Part shown: positions 24,426 through 37,777 of the stretch, one piece after another
Layout of the letters: every line of letters begins with the position of its first letter
Numbering within the stretch: position 1 is the first letter of the stretch
Assembly: GCF_907164915.1 (NCBI RefSeq)
Contig: NC_061866.1
Span: 43,340,320 to 43,404,319 of the forward strand
Length of the DNA stretch: 64,000 nucleotides
Direction: 5' to 3'
Origin: Impatiens glandulifera
Lineage: Eukaryota; Streptophyta; Magnoliopsida; Ericales; Balsaminaceae
The notes under the pieces: model-generated
Told to the model about the DNA's origin: nothing
Databases searched by the model: none
The model's input: the letters and a program-made list of their open reading frames with translations, nothing else
Made by a program: the position numbers and the translations under genes

Positions 24426-25229
24426 ATTGTATTCTTTGATGAAAATGAATGCGAGGATTATGACACCGCTAAGACTTTAGCTTAATAAACCATTAAATTT
24501 TATATAATTTATTTTTTCAATAAATCTAATTAAATAACATGGTTAAATAAATAGTAAAAATAGAGAAACTATATACTAGAACTATGCAATGAATTAGGTC
24601 ACCTCGAACTCGAACTAGTACGATTCAACACAAAATTGGTATTGACCCCTCTATATCGCAATACCCACAAGTGAAAAACGATTGTTATTTTTGGTTGATA
24701 ATACCATATTTTTTTTTACTAGGGTTTGTCATTGGATACTTATAAATCATAGAATTATTTTTTCAAGAAATTTAGTTAAATACGATAATTAATATCATTT
24801 TTAACTCAAATATTTAATTAAAAAAACAACGTACTGAGTCATCCAATTGATAAAATAAATTTTAAGAGACTCATGATCTAATAAAAAAATGATAAACTGT
24901 AATAAAAAAGGAGGAAAATTTATAATGAATTAGTTAGTGTCTTTCAATTATTTATAATGAATTAGATAGTGTCTTTCAATTTGTAAATTAACATAACTCA
25001 CAATAAATTATATTTATTGTTAAGTAACTTTTTTTTATAAATGAATAATTAATTATTCATTAAGTGGTTTTTACTAAAGATTTTAAATGGAATGGATGTA
25101 AAATATATAATTTGGTAGAAAATTTTATTGGAAAGAAAGTGTTATTGGTATAAGAGGTTAAAATAATATTTGTAATTTCTTATTTTTTTTTTTTTGTTAC
25201 ATCTAAAAGATTTACATTATTTTTATAGT
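24426..25229. repeat. PPR 3'-flank distal segment, U3, with CACTA remnant
   Basis: Homologous to 16430-17185 and 47270-47950. A CACTA-type end with mutated terminus (ACTAGG) lies at 24590-24722. AT-rich, no gene. Confidence 0.6.
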
Positions 25230-26340
25230 TATTACTTTCACCTTAAGTTTTTAATAAAAATCAAACCTATGTAAAAACATTGTTAATAGATTAGAATGAT
25301 ATGTATATTAGACACAAAATATTGTTTTTCATTCTACTTAAATTTTAAAATTAATTATTTACTTATTATTAATTTAAAAAGTTGAAACACCATTTCATTA
25401 ACCCATTCTTTTCTTTTCTTTTCTTTTTGCAAAGATTTACTTATTGTTTTATTAATATAAATTAATTTGAAAACATTTTTAAAATTTACTATTAGTTTTT
25501 TTTTTTCCATCAACATTATAACTATTTAAGTGCCTTTGCCTAAAACTAACTGAAGTAGTATGGGCCTTGTTTGTGGTTTGGTGTGAAGGTCTTTTCACAC
25601 AAATAACTAAACAATGCTTTTATCTTATGGAACTAAAATTTCAGAATCCAGAAAATCTAATATTTCAAATTAACATATGTATACAAGTTAATTACTCATT
25701 TATCCTTTATTTTTACTTATATTTTAATCAAAGTTATTTTCAATTAATATAAACAACAAGTAATTAAAACATTATTAACATATAAGTAAATGTGACACTA
25801 AATTACTATAAAAAGTGTGAACATTCAATCATTCTAATCCAAACTGATATTATTAGTTGTTATCTCTTTGTGTCATGATAAGGAGATTAAGGCTAGAGAG
25901 AACTTAACTATAGACTTACTTCTTTTAGATGGGTTTTTCTGAAATATGGTATCGCCTAAGTAAATGAGTTTTTTTCTTCATAATGTCAGTTTGAAGGGCG
26001 AATTTCTTCTACTAGTTTATTGAGTTGTTGTTAAACTTTTTAAGTTTGATTTTTATCTTTGTACTTTATTAGTAGATTGCTTTTGAATTTTAGACTGTGT
26101 TTAGTTTTCTAAGTGACTTTTTGAGAACTTAACAAAAACAACAATAATTGTAAGATATTCATATTGTTGCAATCTTACCATTTAGGTAAGAATTCAAATC
26201 TATTTTTATGATTTAATTGTAAGATATTCATATTGTTCAACAAAGCAACAATAAATCTTGCCTCGATCAATCATATAATAAACATAGTTTCATTTTAGTC
26301 AAAATCTAGCTTTTACTTCCACAAAATTTTCACATGCAAA
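25230..26340. repeat. Left copy of a roughly 1.1-kb direct repeat around Copia fragments
   Basis: Matches 30745-31810 over most of its length (for example TTAATAGATTAGAATGATAT, and the GATAAGGAGATTA...GGCTAGAGAGA region at 25877 and 31327). Also homologous to 47940-48700. No gene; it is 3' flank DNA of the PPR unit. Confidence 0.7.
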
Positions 26341-26354
26341 TAAATTTGGTTATT

Positions 26355-29300
26355 TCTCTTTTTCATGATGAACATGGTTACTCGCACTAGTGTCAATGAT
26401 CCAAACTTGTTTTCCAACATAATTTTTGATTGTATTCATTATTTTCTGTTTAGTTCACAACTCTTAGTGCAACTTCCCATTGATGTAAATTTGGTTCATT
26501 CATATATTGGAACAATTGTTGTACAGAAGATAAGCCTAATAAAATTTAGATATATTAACATTCCAACTAACTTTTTATATCTTTCAGGATCATTCATTGT
26601 TATGTATCATTATTCTTTAATTGTATACCTTTAGACATAGGTATTTTTTTCTGGTTTTTGCTCCTATATATCATTCCAGTCTCACTTAAAATATCTAGGA
26701 TATATTTTCTTTGATTAATGAATAAGCCTTTATTAGTTTTTGTCTATTTTTAAACCCATAAAATATTTAACTTCATCTAAATCTTTTATTGAAAAATTTT
26801 GATCTATAAAAAATTTTACCTTTTGAATTGCATTCATGTTATTTCCACAAATAAGAATATCATTAACATATATCAATTATATTATAGTAAATGTACATGT
26901 TCTAAAAATAAAAAGATAATAATCATTTGTAGATTGTTTGAATCCATATTCAATCAATCTACGTGTAAATTCATCATTCCATTGTCTTGATGCTTGTTTA
27001 ACTTCATGCAGACTTTTCACTAATTTACAAATTTTTCCTGGTTCAATAGAATCAAGTCCTTCAGGTACATTAATATATTTATATCTTCTTCTATAAATCC
27101 ATGTAAAAATGTATTATTGACATCTACATGATGTAGATGCCAACAATTTACAGACTTAAAACTATTCTTATAGTTACTGGTTTAGTTATAGGTGCAAAAC
27201 TTTTTGTAAAATCTAAATCTTCTTTTTGATGATAGCCTTTGGCAACTAACCTGGTCTTAAGTTTATCAATACTTCCATTCTATTTTAATTATTCATTTGC
27301 ATCCAATTGTTTTTGCATTTTTGGGAAGATCAACAATTATCCATGTATCATTTTTATTTAAAGCATTTAATTCAGAATTCATTATTTCTCCCTAGCCAGG
27401 AATTGAATTAGCCTCTTTGAAAGATTTGGTTCAATAATTTCAGTAATATTCATAAGGAATTCCTTATCTTTTATATGACTGATATTAGATACAAAATGAT
27501 AAGTTTTTGGTACATAATGAGATTTTGAAATGTTCATTGTGTAATCTTTGTTCCAAATAAGTTTTTTTTTTATTCGATCACTTTTCCTCTTATGATTTTG
27601 ATTGTCAACTTCCATTTGTATGAATATCTATTTCAATTTTTGATTCATCAATAATTTCTTGATCATTTTATGATATGAAATTATTTTCCGAATTTTCATT
27701 TTTTTCTCAATCCTAATTTTTTTAGGAATGAGTTTTTCTGTTTGAGTTTCTAAAAAAATTGAATTACTTCCCATACTAATAAAATCGAGATAAGATGAAG
27801 TTTTTCAATCTTATTATCTTCTTTTAAAATTTGATAAGGAAATATATTTTCATAGAAAATGACATCTCTAGATATGATAATTTTATCATTTTCAACATCA
27901 TAAACTTTGAAGTATTTTTTTTTCATTTGGATGACCTAAAAAAATACATTTTATAACTCTTGAGTCAAATTTGGTTTTGTTAGGGTGATTGTTTAAAACA
28001 TAACATAAACACCCAAATGTTTTAATTTCATTAAGAATTGATTTATTTTTCTTCAAAATCTAATATGGACATTTCCAATTGAGATTTTGGGTTGACAACC
28101 TATTAATTAAATAAGTTGCCATTAAAACAGAAAAACTCCAGAATTTCAGTGGTAAACAAGCTTGAAACATCAAAGCTCTTGTCACTTCTAATAAGTGTCT
28201 ATGTTTTCTCTCAACCACCCAATTTTGTTGTGGTGTGTAAAAACATTTTTTCTGATGAATAATACCTAGTGATTTAAAAAGGTTATTACAGTTAGTATTT
28301 ATGAATTATGTCCCATTATTTTTTCTAAAAATTTTGATATTTGTATCAAATTGTGTTTTTATTTGTTTACAAAATCATTTAAAATACAGTATACTTGACT
28401 TTTATTTTTTATTAGAAAAATCTATGTGCATCTGTTATGGTCATCAACTAATGTTAACATGTAATGACAGTCGATGTATGAGACCTCTTTGTAAGGACCA
28501 TATAAATCGGCATGTATCAAGTTAAAGCAATTTTTTTCTTGTGGTGATATTGTTTTGAAATGGCAACCTATATATTTTAGATTTTTTACGATCATCACAT
28601 TGCTGAGAATTAAAAACAACATTCGGAAAAATCTTCTTAATTACAACATCAGAAGGATGGTCCATTTTATTATGAATTATTTTAGAATATACTGAAACAT
28701 TACCAACAAACTCAACATTATTCAAAATACTACAAGCCATTATGAAGTGATCTGTATGTTATAATTCTATTCGAATTAAGGTGCTACATAGTAGATTTTT
28801 TTTTTATCAAAAATAAATTCCATATTTTTATGTTATAAAAGTTTTGACATGAAAATCAAATTATATTGGAATTCTAGAGAAAAAAATATTTTTTCAAGAA
28901 TTAATTTTTCTATTCATTTTATTTTCCAGCAAAATTAACAAGTACATTTGTTCCATTTGGTAGGTTTAGTGAAATATGTTTGGTTACACTTTTCAAATCA
29001 AACATAATCTCTTTTTCATGACAAACATGATTACTCGCACCAGTGTCAATGATCCAAACTTGTTTTTCCAACATAATTTTTTATTGTATTCATTATATTA
29101 TGTTTAGTTCACTACTCTTAGTACAACTTCTCATTGATGTAAATTTGGTTCATTCATATATTGGGATAATTGTTGTATAGAAAATGATATGTCTGGCCTA
29201 GTAAAATTTAGATATATTAACATTCCAACTAGCCTTCTATATTATCAGGATCATTCATTGTTGTGTATCCTTCTTCTTCTAATTTTATACCTTTAAACAT

Positions 29301-29525
29301 AGGTGTTTTTTCAAGTTTTGCTTCTATCAATCCAATCTCCCTTAAAATATCTAGGATATATTTTCTTTGATTAATGAATAAGTTTTTATCAGTTTTGCTT
29401 ATTTTTAAACTCATAAAATATTTAGCTTCATCAAAATATTTTATTGAATAATTTTGGTTACAAAAATGTTTTTTTGTGATTTGAATGTGAATTTTATATA
29501 TGTACTTTTGTTTGGTTGGCATGAT
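26355..29525 (-). mobile_element. Rearranged Copia retrotransposon fragments without LTRs
   Basis: Minus-strand pieces run in an unusual order: RT end (29528-29229), protease (DTGASNH, about 29055-29030), GAG-pre-integrase (28740-28522, MDHPSD), integrase core (28622-28422, LIHADLYGPYKEVSY), RT (27615-26580), then a second protease piece (DTSASNH, about 26420-26365). The RT-end-to-protease junction at 29015-29235 recurs at 26365-26572, so the block is a tandem repeat of a circularly permuted element, period about 2.65 kb. Many frameshifts. It is a different family from the element at 10357. Confidence 0.8.
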
Positions 29526-30744
29526 CATACTTTTATCGTTCTGGTTCGGCTTTCATGAATGTGTTGTTGGTGATTCTTAAGCTCGTAGTTGAGTATTATC
29601 CCGGGAGACTCCATAAGACATTCGTCGACTCCATAAGACATTTGTCATTGATCCAACCGCTTTATTTTCTTATCTTTGGAAGGTAATTTCAATTTCTCGA
29701 TTATCTACCATAAAAAGGGAGGTGCGATTTTGGCAGCCTATGGGCAATTATGAATGAAAAAATATGACCAATGTGCAAGTGTTGTATAAATAGGGAATTT
29801 ACAGGGAAAATCTAAGGCCCAAGACACATTTAACACCTTTACAGGTTGGAAAAAGATTTTACATTTAAACGTGTACAAATGTTTAAAATAGAACAATTTC
29901 ACTTGACATGTCACTAATGTGACGTGTTGTCAAATGAGATTTAAGATCATTTAATTAAATGATGCAATTACTTGGTCATTTGATTTTTAATTCCAAAATG
30001 CCCAAGTTTTCAAGCATTTCCTCCATGCTCGCGGTTGGATGCTTCTTTAGATGAAATCTTGATGGTTTTCTTGTAACTTGTATGAAGTCCACACGGTTTA
30101 TTCCCTTTTGCCTACACAATTTATAAAAATAAAAATAATAAAGAGAAAAACAAATGATTATTTTTTTTTAAAAAAGGAAACAATATTATTTAATCCTAAT
30201 CTATAAACAAATCTAATTAACAATAAAACAAACTTATTAATGAAAAATACTATGTTGAAAAACGATAAACCTAGTCTTCATAACAAATTTAACAAAATAT
30301 TTTGAAAAAATTGTTAACAAATAAAGAAAACGTTTTTTATTTTAAAATTTTATTATTTTAATTTTATCTCTCTAATATGATTTAATTAATTTTAAAAAAT
30401 GTACATAAAAACTTATTTAATGAAAAGTTAATTAAACAAATTATTTAAATAAAATAAACAAAATCTCGTCATTATAAAACACATTTTTCTATTCAAAATT
30501 TATTTTATTATTTAGGGTGATATTACATGATAAAACATCGTAAGTATGACAAAAACCCAAATATTTCTATAACTTAGGCTAATTGTCACTTTAACTTTAT
30601 TTGAATATTTCTATAACTTAGGCTAATTGTCACTTTAACTTTATTTGAGTACGAAATCAACAATTCCTTGAAAATTTAATTATTTTAAAAATAGTTAATT
30701 ATAAACTAAAAAATTGGGGGTGAAAATGAGTATCTATACCTTTC
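29526..30744. other. Unassigned AT-rich stretch with small tandem repeats
   Basis: No gene recognised. Contains two copies of GACTCCATAAGACATTCGTC (about 29606-29646) and two copies of a roughly 44-base unit with AACTTAGGCTAATTGTCAC (30562-30650). The segment 29690-30120 is less AT-rich and could be remnant retroelement sequence. Confidence 0.4.
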
Positions 30745-31810
30745 ACTATAACTTAAAACATTTTTAATAAAAATCAAATATCTAAAACATTGTTAATAGA
30801 TTAGAATGATATAGGTAATGGATACAATATATTGTTTCTTTCATTTACTTACAATTTAATATTAATTATTTACTTATTATTAATTTTAAAAGATGAAATA
30901 CAATTTCATTAATCCATTATTTTCTTTTACTTATTGTTTTATTAATATAAATTAATTTTAAGAAGTTTTTAAAATTTATACTATTAGTTTTTTTCATAAC
31001 ATTATACTATTTAAGTGATTTTTCCTAAAACTAACTGAAGTAGTAGGCCTTGTTTGTGATTTGGGTTGAAGGCCTTTTCACACAAACAACTAAACTGGGC
31101 TTTATCTTATGGAACTAAAATTCCAGAATCTAATCTAGAAAACCTAATATTTCAATCAAAATTATTTTCAATTAATATAAACAAGAAGTAACCAAAACAT
31201 TATTAACATATAAGTAAATATGAGAATAAATTACTGTGTATAAAAAGTGAACATTCAATCATTCTAATCCAAACTGATATTATTAGTTGTTAAATATAAA
31301 GAGCTTTGTCTATTTCTTTATGTCATGATAAGGAGATTAGGGCTAGAGAGAGCTCAACTATAGACTTACTTCTTTTAGATGGGTATTTTTTTTTTTTTAA
31401 GTTTGAAGAGCGAATTTCTTCTATTAGTTTATTGAGTTGTTGCTCAACTTTTTAAGTTTAGTTTTTATCTTTATACTTTAGTAGTAGATTTCTTTTGAAT
31501 TTTGGATTGTGTTTAGTTTGTTAAGTGATGTTTTAAGAACCTAACAAAACAAATAAAACAAAGAAAATTAAATTATGGTAATCTTCAATTATGTTTTAAT
31601 AGCTCATAAAAGTTTATAAAGAATTTATAGGTTGCAATCTTACCATTTAGGTAAGAATTCAAATCTATTTTTATGATTTAATTATAAGACATTCATATTA
31701 TTCAACAAAGAAAAAATAAATCTTGACTCTATCAATCATAATAAACATAATTTCATTTTAATCAAAATCTAGCATTTATTTCTACAAAATTTTCAAATTT
31801 AATCAAAATT
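30745..31810. repeat. Right copy of the roughly 1.1-kb direct repeat
   Basis: Partner of 25230-26340. It continues directly into the PPR 3' flank, so this is probably the original position and the left copy arose by duplication or nested insertion. Confidence 0.65.
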
Positions 31811-32285
31811 TGGTTATTTCTGTTTTGCGAAATTATTACCGCATTCTAAATATATCGTTTTCAAGCTACTTTATTTGATGCGATGTCTCCTTCTATTACA
31901 TAGAACCCAATAATTTTGATATACAAATTTTGCCTAAATAATCATAAGAGTCATGGAAAGTCAAAACAAAAATAAAATGAACTTTGCTTACAAGTTAAAA
32001 ATGCTACATATTAAATGATAATAAATATATTTGGACATTTGATTGGTTGGAAGCAAATTGGATGCCTATTTAAATATTCCTTCTTAACCCATCAACAAAA
32101 CACTTATGTAATTACCTTTTTTTTTTTTTATAAATGATATGTATATAAAAAACATTTGTTTAAGCACAATCTCATATCTTAAAACAGAAAAAGACAATAG
32201 AGTTAAGTAATAGAGTCACCCAAGTATGATCACTATCATTTTTAACTCAAATATTTCAATTCAATACAATTCTTCCATTTTCTTC
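31811..32285. repeat. PPR 3' proximal flank, U3
   Basis: The sequence after the PPR stop codon, conserved at 48780-49270 (U5) and 59860-60180 (U6). It would hold the 3' UTR of the PPR transcript. No clear polyadenylation signal can be chosen among the AT-rich candidates. Confidence 0.6.
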
Positions 32286-34481
32286 TCAAATCACCTTAGA
32301 AACCTCCTGTTGAAAACTAGGCAAGATCTCTTCAACATTATCATGTTCAGAAAAAAGACACAAACATTTCAGAATTGTATCAGTAATTTCTTTGTTAAGA
32401 CGAAACCCATCAGCTGCCATCCGTCTAAGCAAACCAATTATTTCTTCTTTTTCACCCATAGCAAGAAAACCCTTTAGCAAAGAATCGTATACAACAGCAG
32501 TAGGACCATAACCGCAAGTCACCATCCTCTCGATCGTGGCTTTTCCCTCCTTCCAATGTTCTAATTTCATTATTCCATTTACAAGTGTTGAAAAGGTCAC
32601 AACATCAGGTTCCACGCCCATTTGAAGCATTTTTTCGAATAATTGTTCCGCCGATTGTAGATCATTCGCTCTTAGAGTTGCATGAATTATGATATTAAAA
32701 GATAAAACATCCGGTTTACTGTCTGTTTTGCTCATCGCTAAAAAGAAACCCTTTGCCTCCTCCAAACTACCTTCTTTGCAGAGACTTTCTAGTAAAGTGT
32801 TGTAATGATGAGGTGCAAGCAGAATTCCACGAACAGTCATGTGAATCAAAAGACCTTTCGCAACGTTCATCATTCTCAATCGGCAGAATCCATTTATCAA
32901 AGCTGAATAAGTATGTGAATCCAGAACTAATCCCATTTCAAGCCCGTTCTTCAATAACTTCATTCCTTCACCAACATCTCCTTTCTTCAAATGAGCATGT
33001 ATTAGTATATTAAAAGGAAATATTTCTCTCATGTTCATTCCACGATGAATCTCCATCGCTTTCTTTAGATGACCTTCTTTACATAGCCTGTAAATTAAAG
33101 CTGTTAACAATTGATGATTTGGCACTACACGATTCTCGTCTTTCAACATCAAAGATACTAACCTCACCGCCTCATCAACCTTCCCATTCTTGCAAAGCCC
33201 CCAAGCTAATGAATTATAAGAAACAATGTCGGGTTTAATATTATTCCCCTTTGTCATTGTTTCAAAGACTCTTATAGCTTCTGCAACCATACCAGATTTA
33301 CAAAATCCATCTATTAGTGAATTATATGTTATTATGTTTGCCTCCTCACCTTTTTCCGCCATTAAGTCTACCAACCGCATGGCATCCATAGGCCTTCCAT
33401 CTCTACACAGCCCATTGATTAAAACGTTATAGATTACCAGATCCGGTTTTATTCCTCGGTGTGACATAACATTGAATAACTCGCTAGCTTCCTCCCATCG
33501 CCTCATTTTGCAAAGATACTGTAATAAACTTGAATAAATGAATTCGTTCGGTTCAACTCCTTTTTCCAACATCATATCGTAAAGTTTCTTTCCCTCGTCG
33601 AAATTCCCAGCTTTGCAAAATACATTTACAAGTGCACTGTAAGTAATAACATCCGGATTGAGGCTCTTAAGCTTCATGTCATCAAACAAATACATTGCTT
33701 CTCCCATTCGACCCTCTTTACAAAGTCCGTTCATAAGAGTGTTGTAAGTAAGAACATTCGGATTGAGGCCCTTCAACCTCATGTCATCAAACAAATCCAT
33801 TGCTTCTCTCATTCGATCATTTATACAAAGCCCGTTCATAAGAGTTGTGAAAGTAATAACATCCGGATTGATGCCCTTCAGCTTCATGTCATCAAACAAA
33901 TCAATTGCTTCTCCCATTCGACCCTCTTTACAAAGCCTGTTCATAAGAGTGCTGAAAGTAATCACATCAGGCAATACAGACCCTCTGCACCATTCATTGA
34001 AAACCTTTACAGCTCTTGAAGTATCACCATTTCGACAAAGTCCATTTAAAACAACATTTATACAATATGTGTTAACTTGAAAACCACACTTCACCATCGT
34101 GCCCAACACTCCAAAAGAAAAATCGGGGTTATTTGAATGTAGGAAAAACTCGATCAGAACTTGCAATGATATGAAACTGCGAAAAACTTGAATACCCTTC
34201 ATCTTATTGTAGACATTGATAACCATGTTATACTTCCTCGACTGTGAAAATGTTTGTAAAAGAAAATCGCATGTTGATTCAGAAGGCAGGCCGTGGATTT
34301 CAACAGCTTGATTAAAGAGGAGCAAAGCATCTTCGAGTCGGGGACTGGATTTATCACATAATGATCTAATTTGGGTTTCTATGTCATTGAAACTTGATTC
34401 TACGGTTGCTGAAGATAAGCATTTGGTGTGAGGACGAAACAAGAGATAGCAATTGCTGCAAAGTTGCTTCCTAATAACCAT
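32286..34481 (-). CDS. Rf-like P-class PPR protein, U3 copy, complete
   Basis: Complete 731-codon intronless frame; start at 34481, stop at 32286. The role is predicted: sequence-specific binding of organelle (probably mitochondrial) RNA. Residues 1-30 look like a mitochondrial transit peptide (basic, Ser/Leu-rich, few acidic). PPR motifs: degenerate at 33-67; 68-102, 103-137, 138-172; then sixteen up to residue 731, mostly 35 residues, with 36- and 37-residue motifs at 383-418 and 419-455 and a short one at 456-486. No E or DYW domain follows, so it is P class. It is nearly identical to the U1 copy outside residues 173-277 but has three repeat units where U1 has ten. The leader at 34482-34750 is shared with U1 and U6. 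No inactivating lesion is visible. Confidence 0.93.
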   Translation of the reverse strand: MVIRKQLCSNCYLLFRPHTKCLSSATVESSFNDIETQIRSLCDKSSPRLEDALLLFNQAVEIHGLPSESTCDFLLQTFSQSRKYNMVINVYNKMKGIQVFRSFISLQVLIEFFLHSNNPDFSFGVLGTMVKCGFQVNTYCINVVLNGLCRNGDTSRAVKVFNEWCRGSVLPDVITFSTLMNRLCKEGRMGEAIDLFDDMKLKGINPDVITFTTLMNGLCINDRMREAMDLFDDMRLKGLNPNVLTYNTLMNGLCKEGRMGEAMYLFDDMKLKSLNPDVITYSALVNVFCKAGNFDEGKKLYDMMLEKGVEPNEFIYSSLLQYLCKMRRWEEASELFNVMSHRGIKPDLVIYNVLINGLCRDGRPMDAMRLVDLMAEKGEEANIITYNSLIDGFCKSGMVAEAIRVFETMTKGNNIKPDIVSYNSLAWGLCKNGKVDEAVRLVSLMLKDENRVVPNHQLLTALIYRLCKEGHLKKAMEIHRGMNMREIFPFNILIHAHLKKGDVGEGMKLLKNGLEMGLVLDSHTYSALINGFCRLRMMNVAKGLLIHMTVRGILLAPHHYNTLLESLCKEGSLEEAKGFFLAMSKTDSKPDVLSFNIIIHATLRANDLQSAEQLFEKMLQMGVEPDVVTFSTLVNGIMKLEHWKEGKATIERMVTCGYGPTAVVYDSLLKGFLAMGEKEEIIGLLRRMAADGFRLNKEITDTILKCLCLFSEHDNVEEILPSFQQEVSKVI

Positions 34482-34750
34482 TTCACTACTTTCTCAAAAT
34501 GATTTACCCAGAGAGTGAAAAAAACAGTGAACGGAGACGTTTACCGGGTAGAGGCCATTCTTTCCCTTCGCCGCCGCCGCCGTCCAAACTCGGGAACGGA
34601 ACTGAGTCTCCGACCGAATTACTGCAGATAACTCGTTGGTGGATCGAGATCGTTGTTCAATTCCTCGTAGACCAAACCCTAGCCAGGCATTTCTCCAAAT
34701 ATTCCTGAAATCTTAACAGTCTTTGTTAACTTGCTCCTCTCTCTTTTTCA
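34482..34750 (-). promoter_or_regulatory. PPR 5' leader and proximal promoter, U3
   Basis: Same block as 3195-3470: GCCGCCGCCGCCG run (34568-34584), AAACCCTAG (34674-34682) and a TC-rich stretch. The U2 scar begins within this block at the position equivalent to 34671. The U6 scar begins at the position equivalent to about 34558. Confidence 0.65.
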
Positions 34751-35960
34751 TTCGAGCTAAAATTTTCATTTACTTTTCCAAGTGTAATTTTTTACCTTAA
34801 GTTACTATATAATGTCTAGTTAAATCAACGGATAAAATAAATGATTTTTTTTTTTTATATTATTTGATTTTATTCTAAACTCAATTTTTATTTATTCCGA
34901 AATCAAATTATATGATCATCTTTATTTTGGTAATACAATTATTTTTTCATCTCTTCCTAGATTTAAGAATTTTCACCATAAAAAAGATACATTCTATATG
35001 TATTTGTTTTGAACGTGATTAAATAATTATCTTAATTTGTAAAAAAAAAATATATAATCTATTATAAGTAATATAATGGATGGTTTAAGTGTTTTAAGAG
35101 TTCACGTTAAAATTTGTGTGTCTTTATATCATGTTAAATGCTTAGTTGATTGAATATTGATAGATTTATAAATGTGACACTAAATAGAATTAATCATTTA
35201 TACATTACTATTTATGTGATTTTTTTTTATCAACAAGTGAATTTAGAGTTGAGTATATTTTTTTTGCTTGTTTATACTAATGGAGAGAGTAATATCAATA
35301 TAATGATTATTTTTTAATAACGGTTAATGAAATAAAGAAGATAAAAGAGAAATGAACTTTATTATGCAATAGGGATAATAATGTTTTTATTCATGCAATG
35401 AAAAGATGAATGTGAATGGTCTATTGAGCAAATTTTAAGATTTATATACTCGTTAGAATTGCAACAATAAATTGTTTCTAATCAAATAGACGATAAGTTT
35501 GATGTAACAAGATAAAAAAATATATACCAGAGTCATGGTTGGAATTAGCTGATACCCAAGGATGACATGATCTTTGTTGAGTTCCTCTAGATCAATGGTA
35601 AGAGCTTTGGACAATGATTTCATTGGGTGTAAGAGGGTGGGAATGGCTGAATATTAGTAACTTTAGGCCAAGGATTGGCCGATTAAAAAAACTAACATAA
35701 TTAATGAATATTCTGATTTCAATTAAATAAGATGTTATGATTACACTATGATTGCTTTTAATGTGTAATATAAAGACCATATCTTTAGTGCGCGCTAATG
35801 TTATTTAATAATACTGCAGAAAAATTAATTAATTATATATATAATAAATGCGATCATTTTATATATACACAAGTTGGTTTAGACATACATATTTCATCAA
35901 ATTTGGGATTTAAGCTATCACATACCATTAGGACCGTATTTATCTCATATTTATTAATTA
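34751..35960. repeat. AT-rich PPR-upstream segment, U3, with Helitron empty site
   Basis: Homologous to 3471-5150 of U1 without the Helitron. The unoccupied site GCGCTAA|TG is at 35798/35799. No gene. Confidence 0.75.
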
Positions 35961-36709
35961 AGATTAGATCTAGACAATTTCTATATTTGACAATGAAACA
36001 ATAATTAAATTACAGACAACAACAATCAATTAACGTCTACCGCGTTTTTACTTTTATTCTACTTGTGACCTTCTGCTCAAATGAAATATCCCATATCTGG
36101 CAGAGCTTTCTATTGTCTTAAATCTTTTCGATTCCTCTCCAGGATTGAATGAGTGCATTTCCATCTAAAGTTATATCTCTCCAAGTATCTCCAGCGGTTC
36201 TACTTCTTCCACTGTGAGTTCTTGAATTTTTTTCTTTCCAGATATTGTAGATTACTGCTCAAAAGTAGCATTTTAACATACTTACATAAAAGGATCTTCA
36301 TTTACTTTATTCTTCATCCACTCTTGGGTTTCTTCCAATATTCTTGAAAAATTGATGATGTTCATGTTTGCAGCATACATCCTCCAGATTTGTATTACAA
36401 AAGAGCATTCTCCAAATAAATGGTTTATGCTTTCCTCAACTCACGAACATAGGACACAGTTGATATCATGAATGTTTATGTATTTTCGAATTCTGTCTTT
36501 TGTTGTCAACATTTTCCTGTATACCAGCCAAAGAATAAATTAGTGACGAAGAATAATCTTTGGAGACCATACCATATTATGCTCCTGTCCTCTTGTTATA
36601 ACCATTTCCCATGTCTTTTCTGTAATAAACTTCTCATTGTTTTCTGTTTTCCAGCATATTTCATCATTACTTTCATTGAGTTGCTTCTGTCTCATTAGGT
36701 TTAGATTTA
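35961..36709 (-). mobile_element. LINE 3' fragment, U3 copy
   Basis: Copy of 5158-5970 without the poly(A) side: U3 and U6 share a deletion that joins TCATAT to TTATTAATTAAG. The zinc-binding domain reading is broken by frameshifts here. Confidence 0.8.
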
Positions 36710-37187
36710 TAAATTAAGTTATATTTATTAAATTAAGAGAAAATATGGATATGAGATATAGTATATTCATATTTTTACTACTTTGGTAAGCCTGAAATTC
36801 AATCAATACTAATTCAATTATTGTTTATTTTTTCTCTTCATATCTCCTTACTTTTAAGGATAATTGGATATGCATCTTAAATATGGATATTAAGCATAAT
36901 TTGATCCATAATTTTATATATTATCTTAAAAAAAGGGGTTTTTTACAAATATGTTGTCAAATCAAAACCATCATTGATTATCATTCCAGAAGAACAAGAA
37001 ATTCTAGTAAAAGATTATGATCAAAGATTGTAGAATTGGATGAACTATCTTCCCTGCCAGGCATTAATTGATTTTGGAACTAGTGATATTGAATTTGCAG
37101 CCTTCTCCAACCTACATGAAACTTGAGAAGTCATTATCATCACGCAAAATAAGAGCGTGTTATTAAGAAAGGACAATGAAAACAACA
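36710..37187. repeat. Flank between LINE fragment and AP-3 sigma, U3
   Basis: Matches 5971-6443 and 62340-62815. No gene seen apart from sequence that may be 3' UTR of the AP-3 sigma ancestor. Confidence 0.6.
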
Positions 37188-37777
37188 TCAGAAGGATGCA
37201 GACCTAATTATTTCTTGTACAACCTTCACTACATATACATAGGAAGAATCTGTCTCCAAAACTTGACCTCCCAACACAATTTCATCTAGAATAGCATGCA
37301 CCTGTAAGCCTATATATATCAAATATACAACAAAGTTTACTTAATCATAAGTTTGTATTGTCTCGAATAATGTGACTTCTTTCAATAACGAGTTCATTTC
37401 TATACATTGAATATATTGAGCTTATGCAATGGCTACATAAAACGAAGAAGATGATAAAAAATTCTTCAAAAAGGGTACTTAGAAAATGTGAAATCAAGAA
37501 TGAAAATCTATAACAATGTACCTTGCATAAGATCTAGCATCGCTAGTTCATTTTCGTAGGTATCAAATACAAAGACAAAGTATAGTGTTCCAAAGGTCTT
37601 GCAGACAAGCATAGCATCCTGCAATAATGGGAGTATAATATCAACCTCTACATCCAAATCAACATTTTGGATCTCATTGCTACCAAAATGAAGATGTAAT
37701 ACACTAACTTGATAATCGTAGAATTTGACCAGACGAGGCTTGCCTTGATCATTCATCACTATCACTGCTCGTATCAT
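37188..37777 (-). pseudogene. AP3S: AP-3 complex sigma subunit gene fragment, U3
   Basis: Same structure as 6444-7043: exon 1 37777-37709, intron 37708-37619, exon 37618-37522, last exon 37301-37188. The last acceptor is CAG but the 11 bases before it differ by a deletion. The two missing internal exon parts are missing here too, so the loss happened before the copies separated. Spliced, the frame breaks soon after the last junction (GGT GCA TGC ... TGA). Confidence 0.85.
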
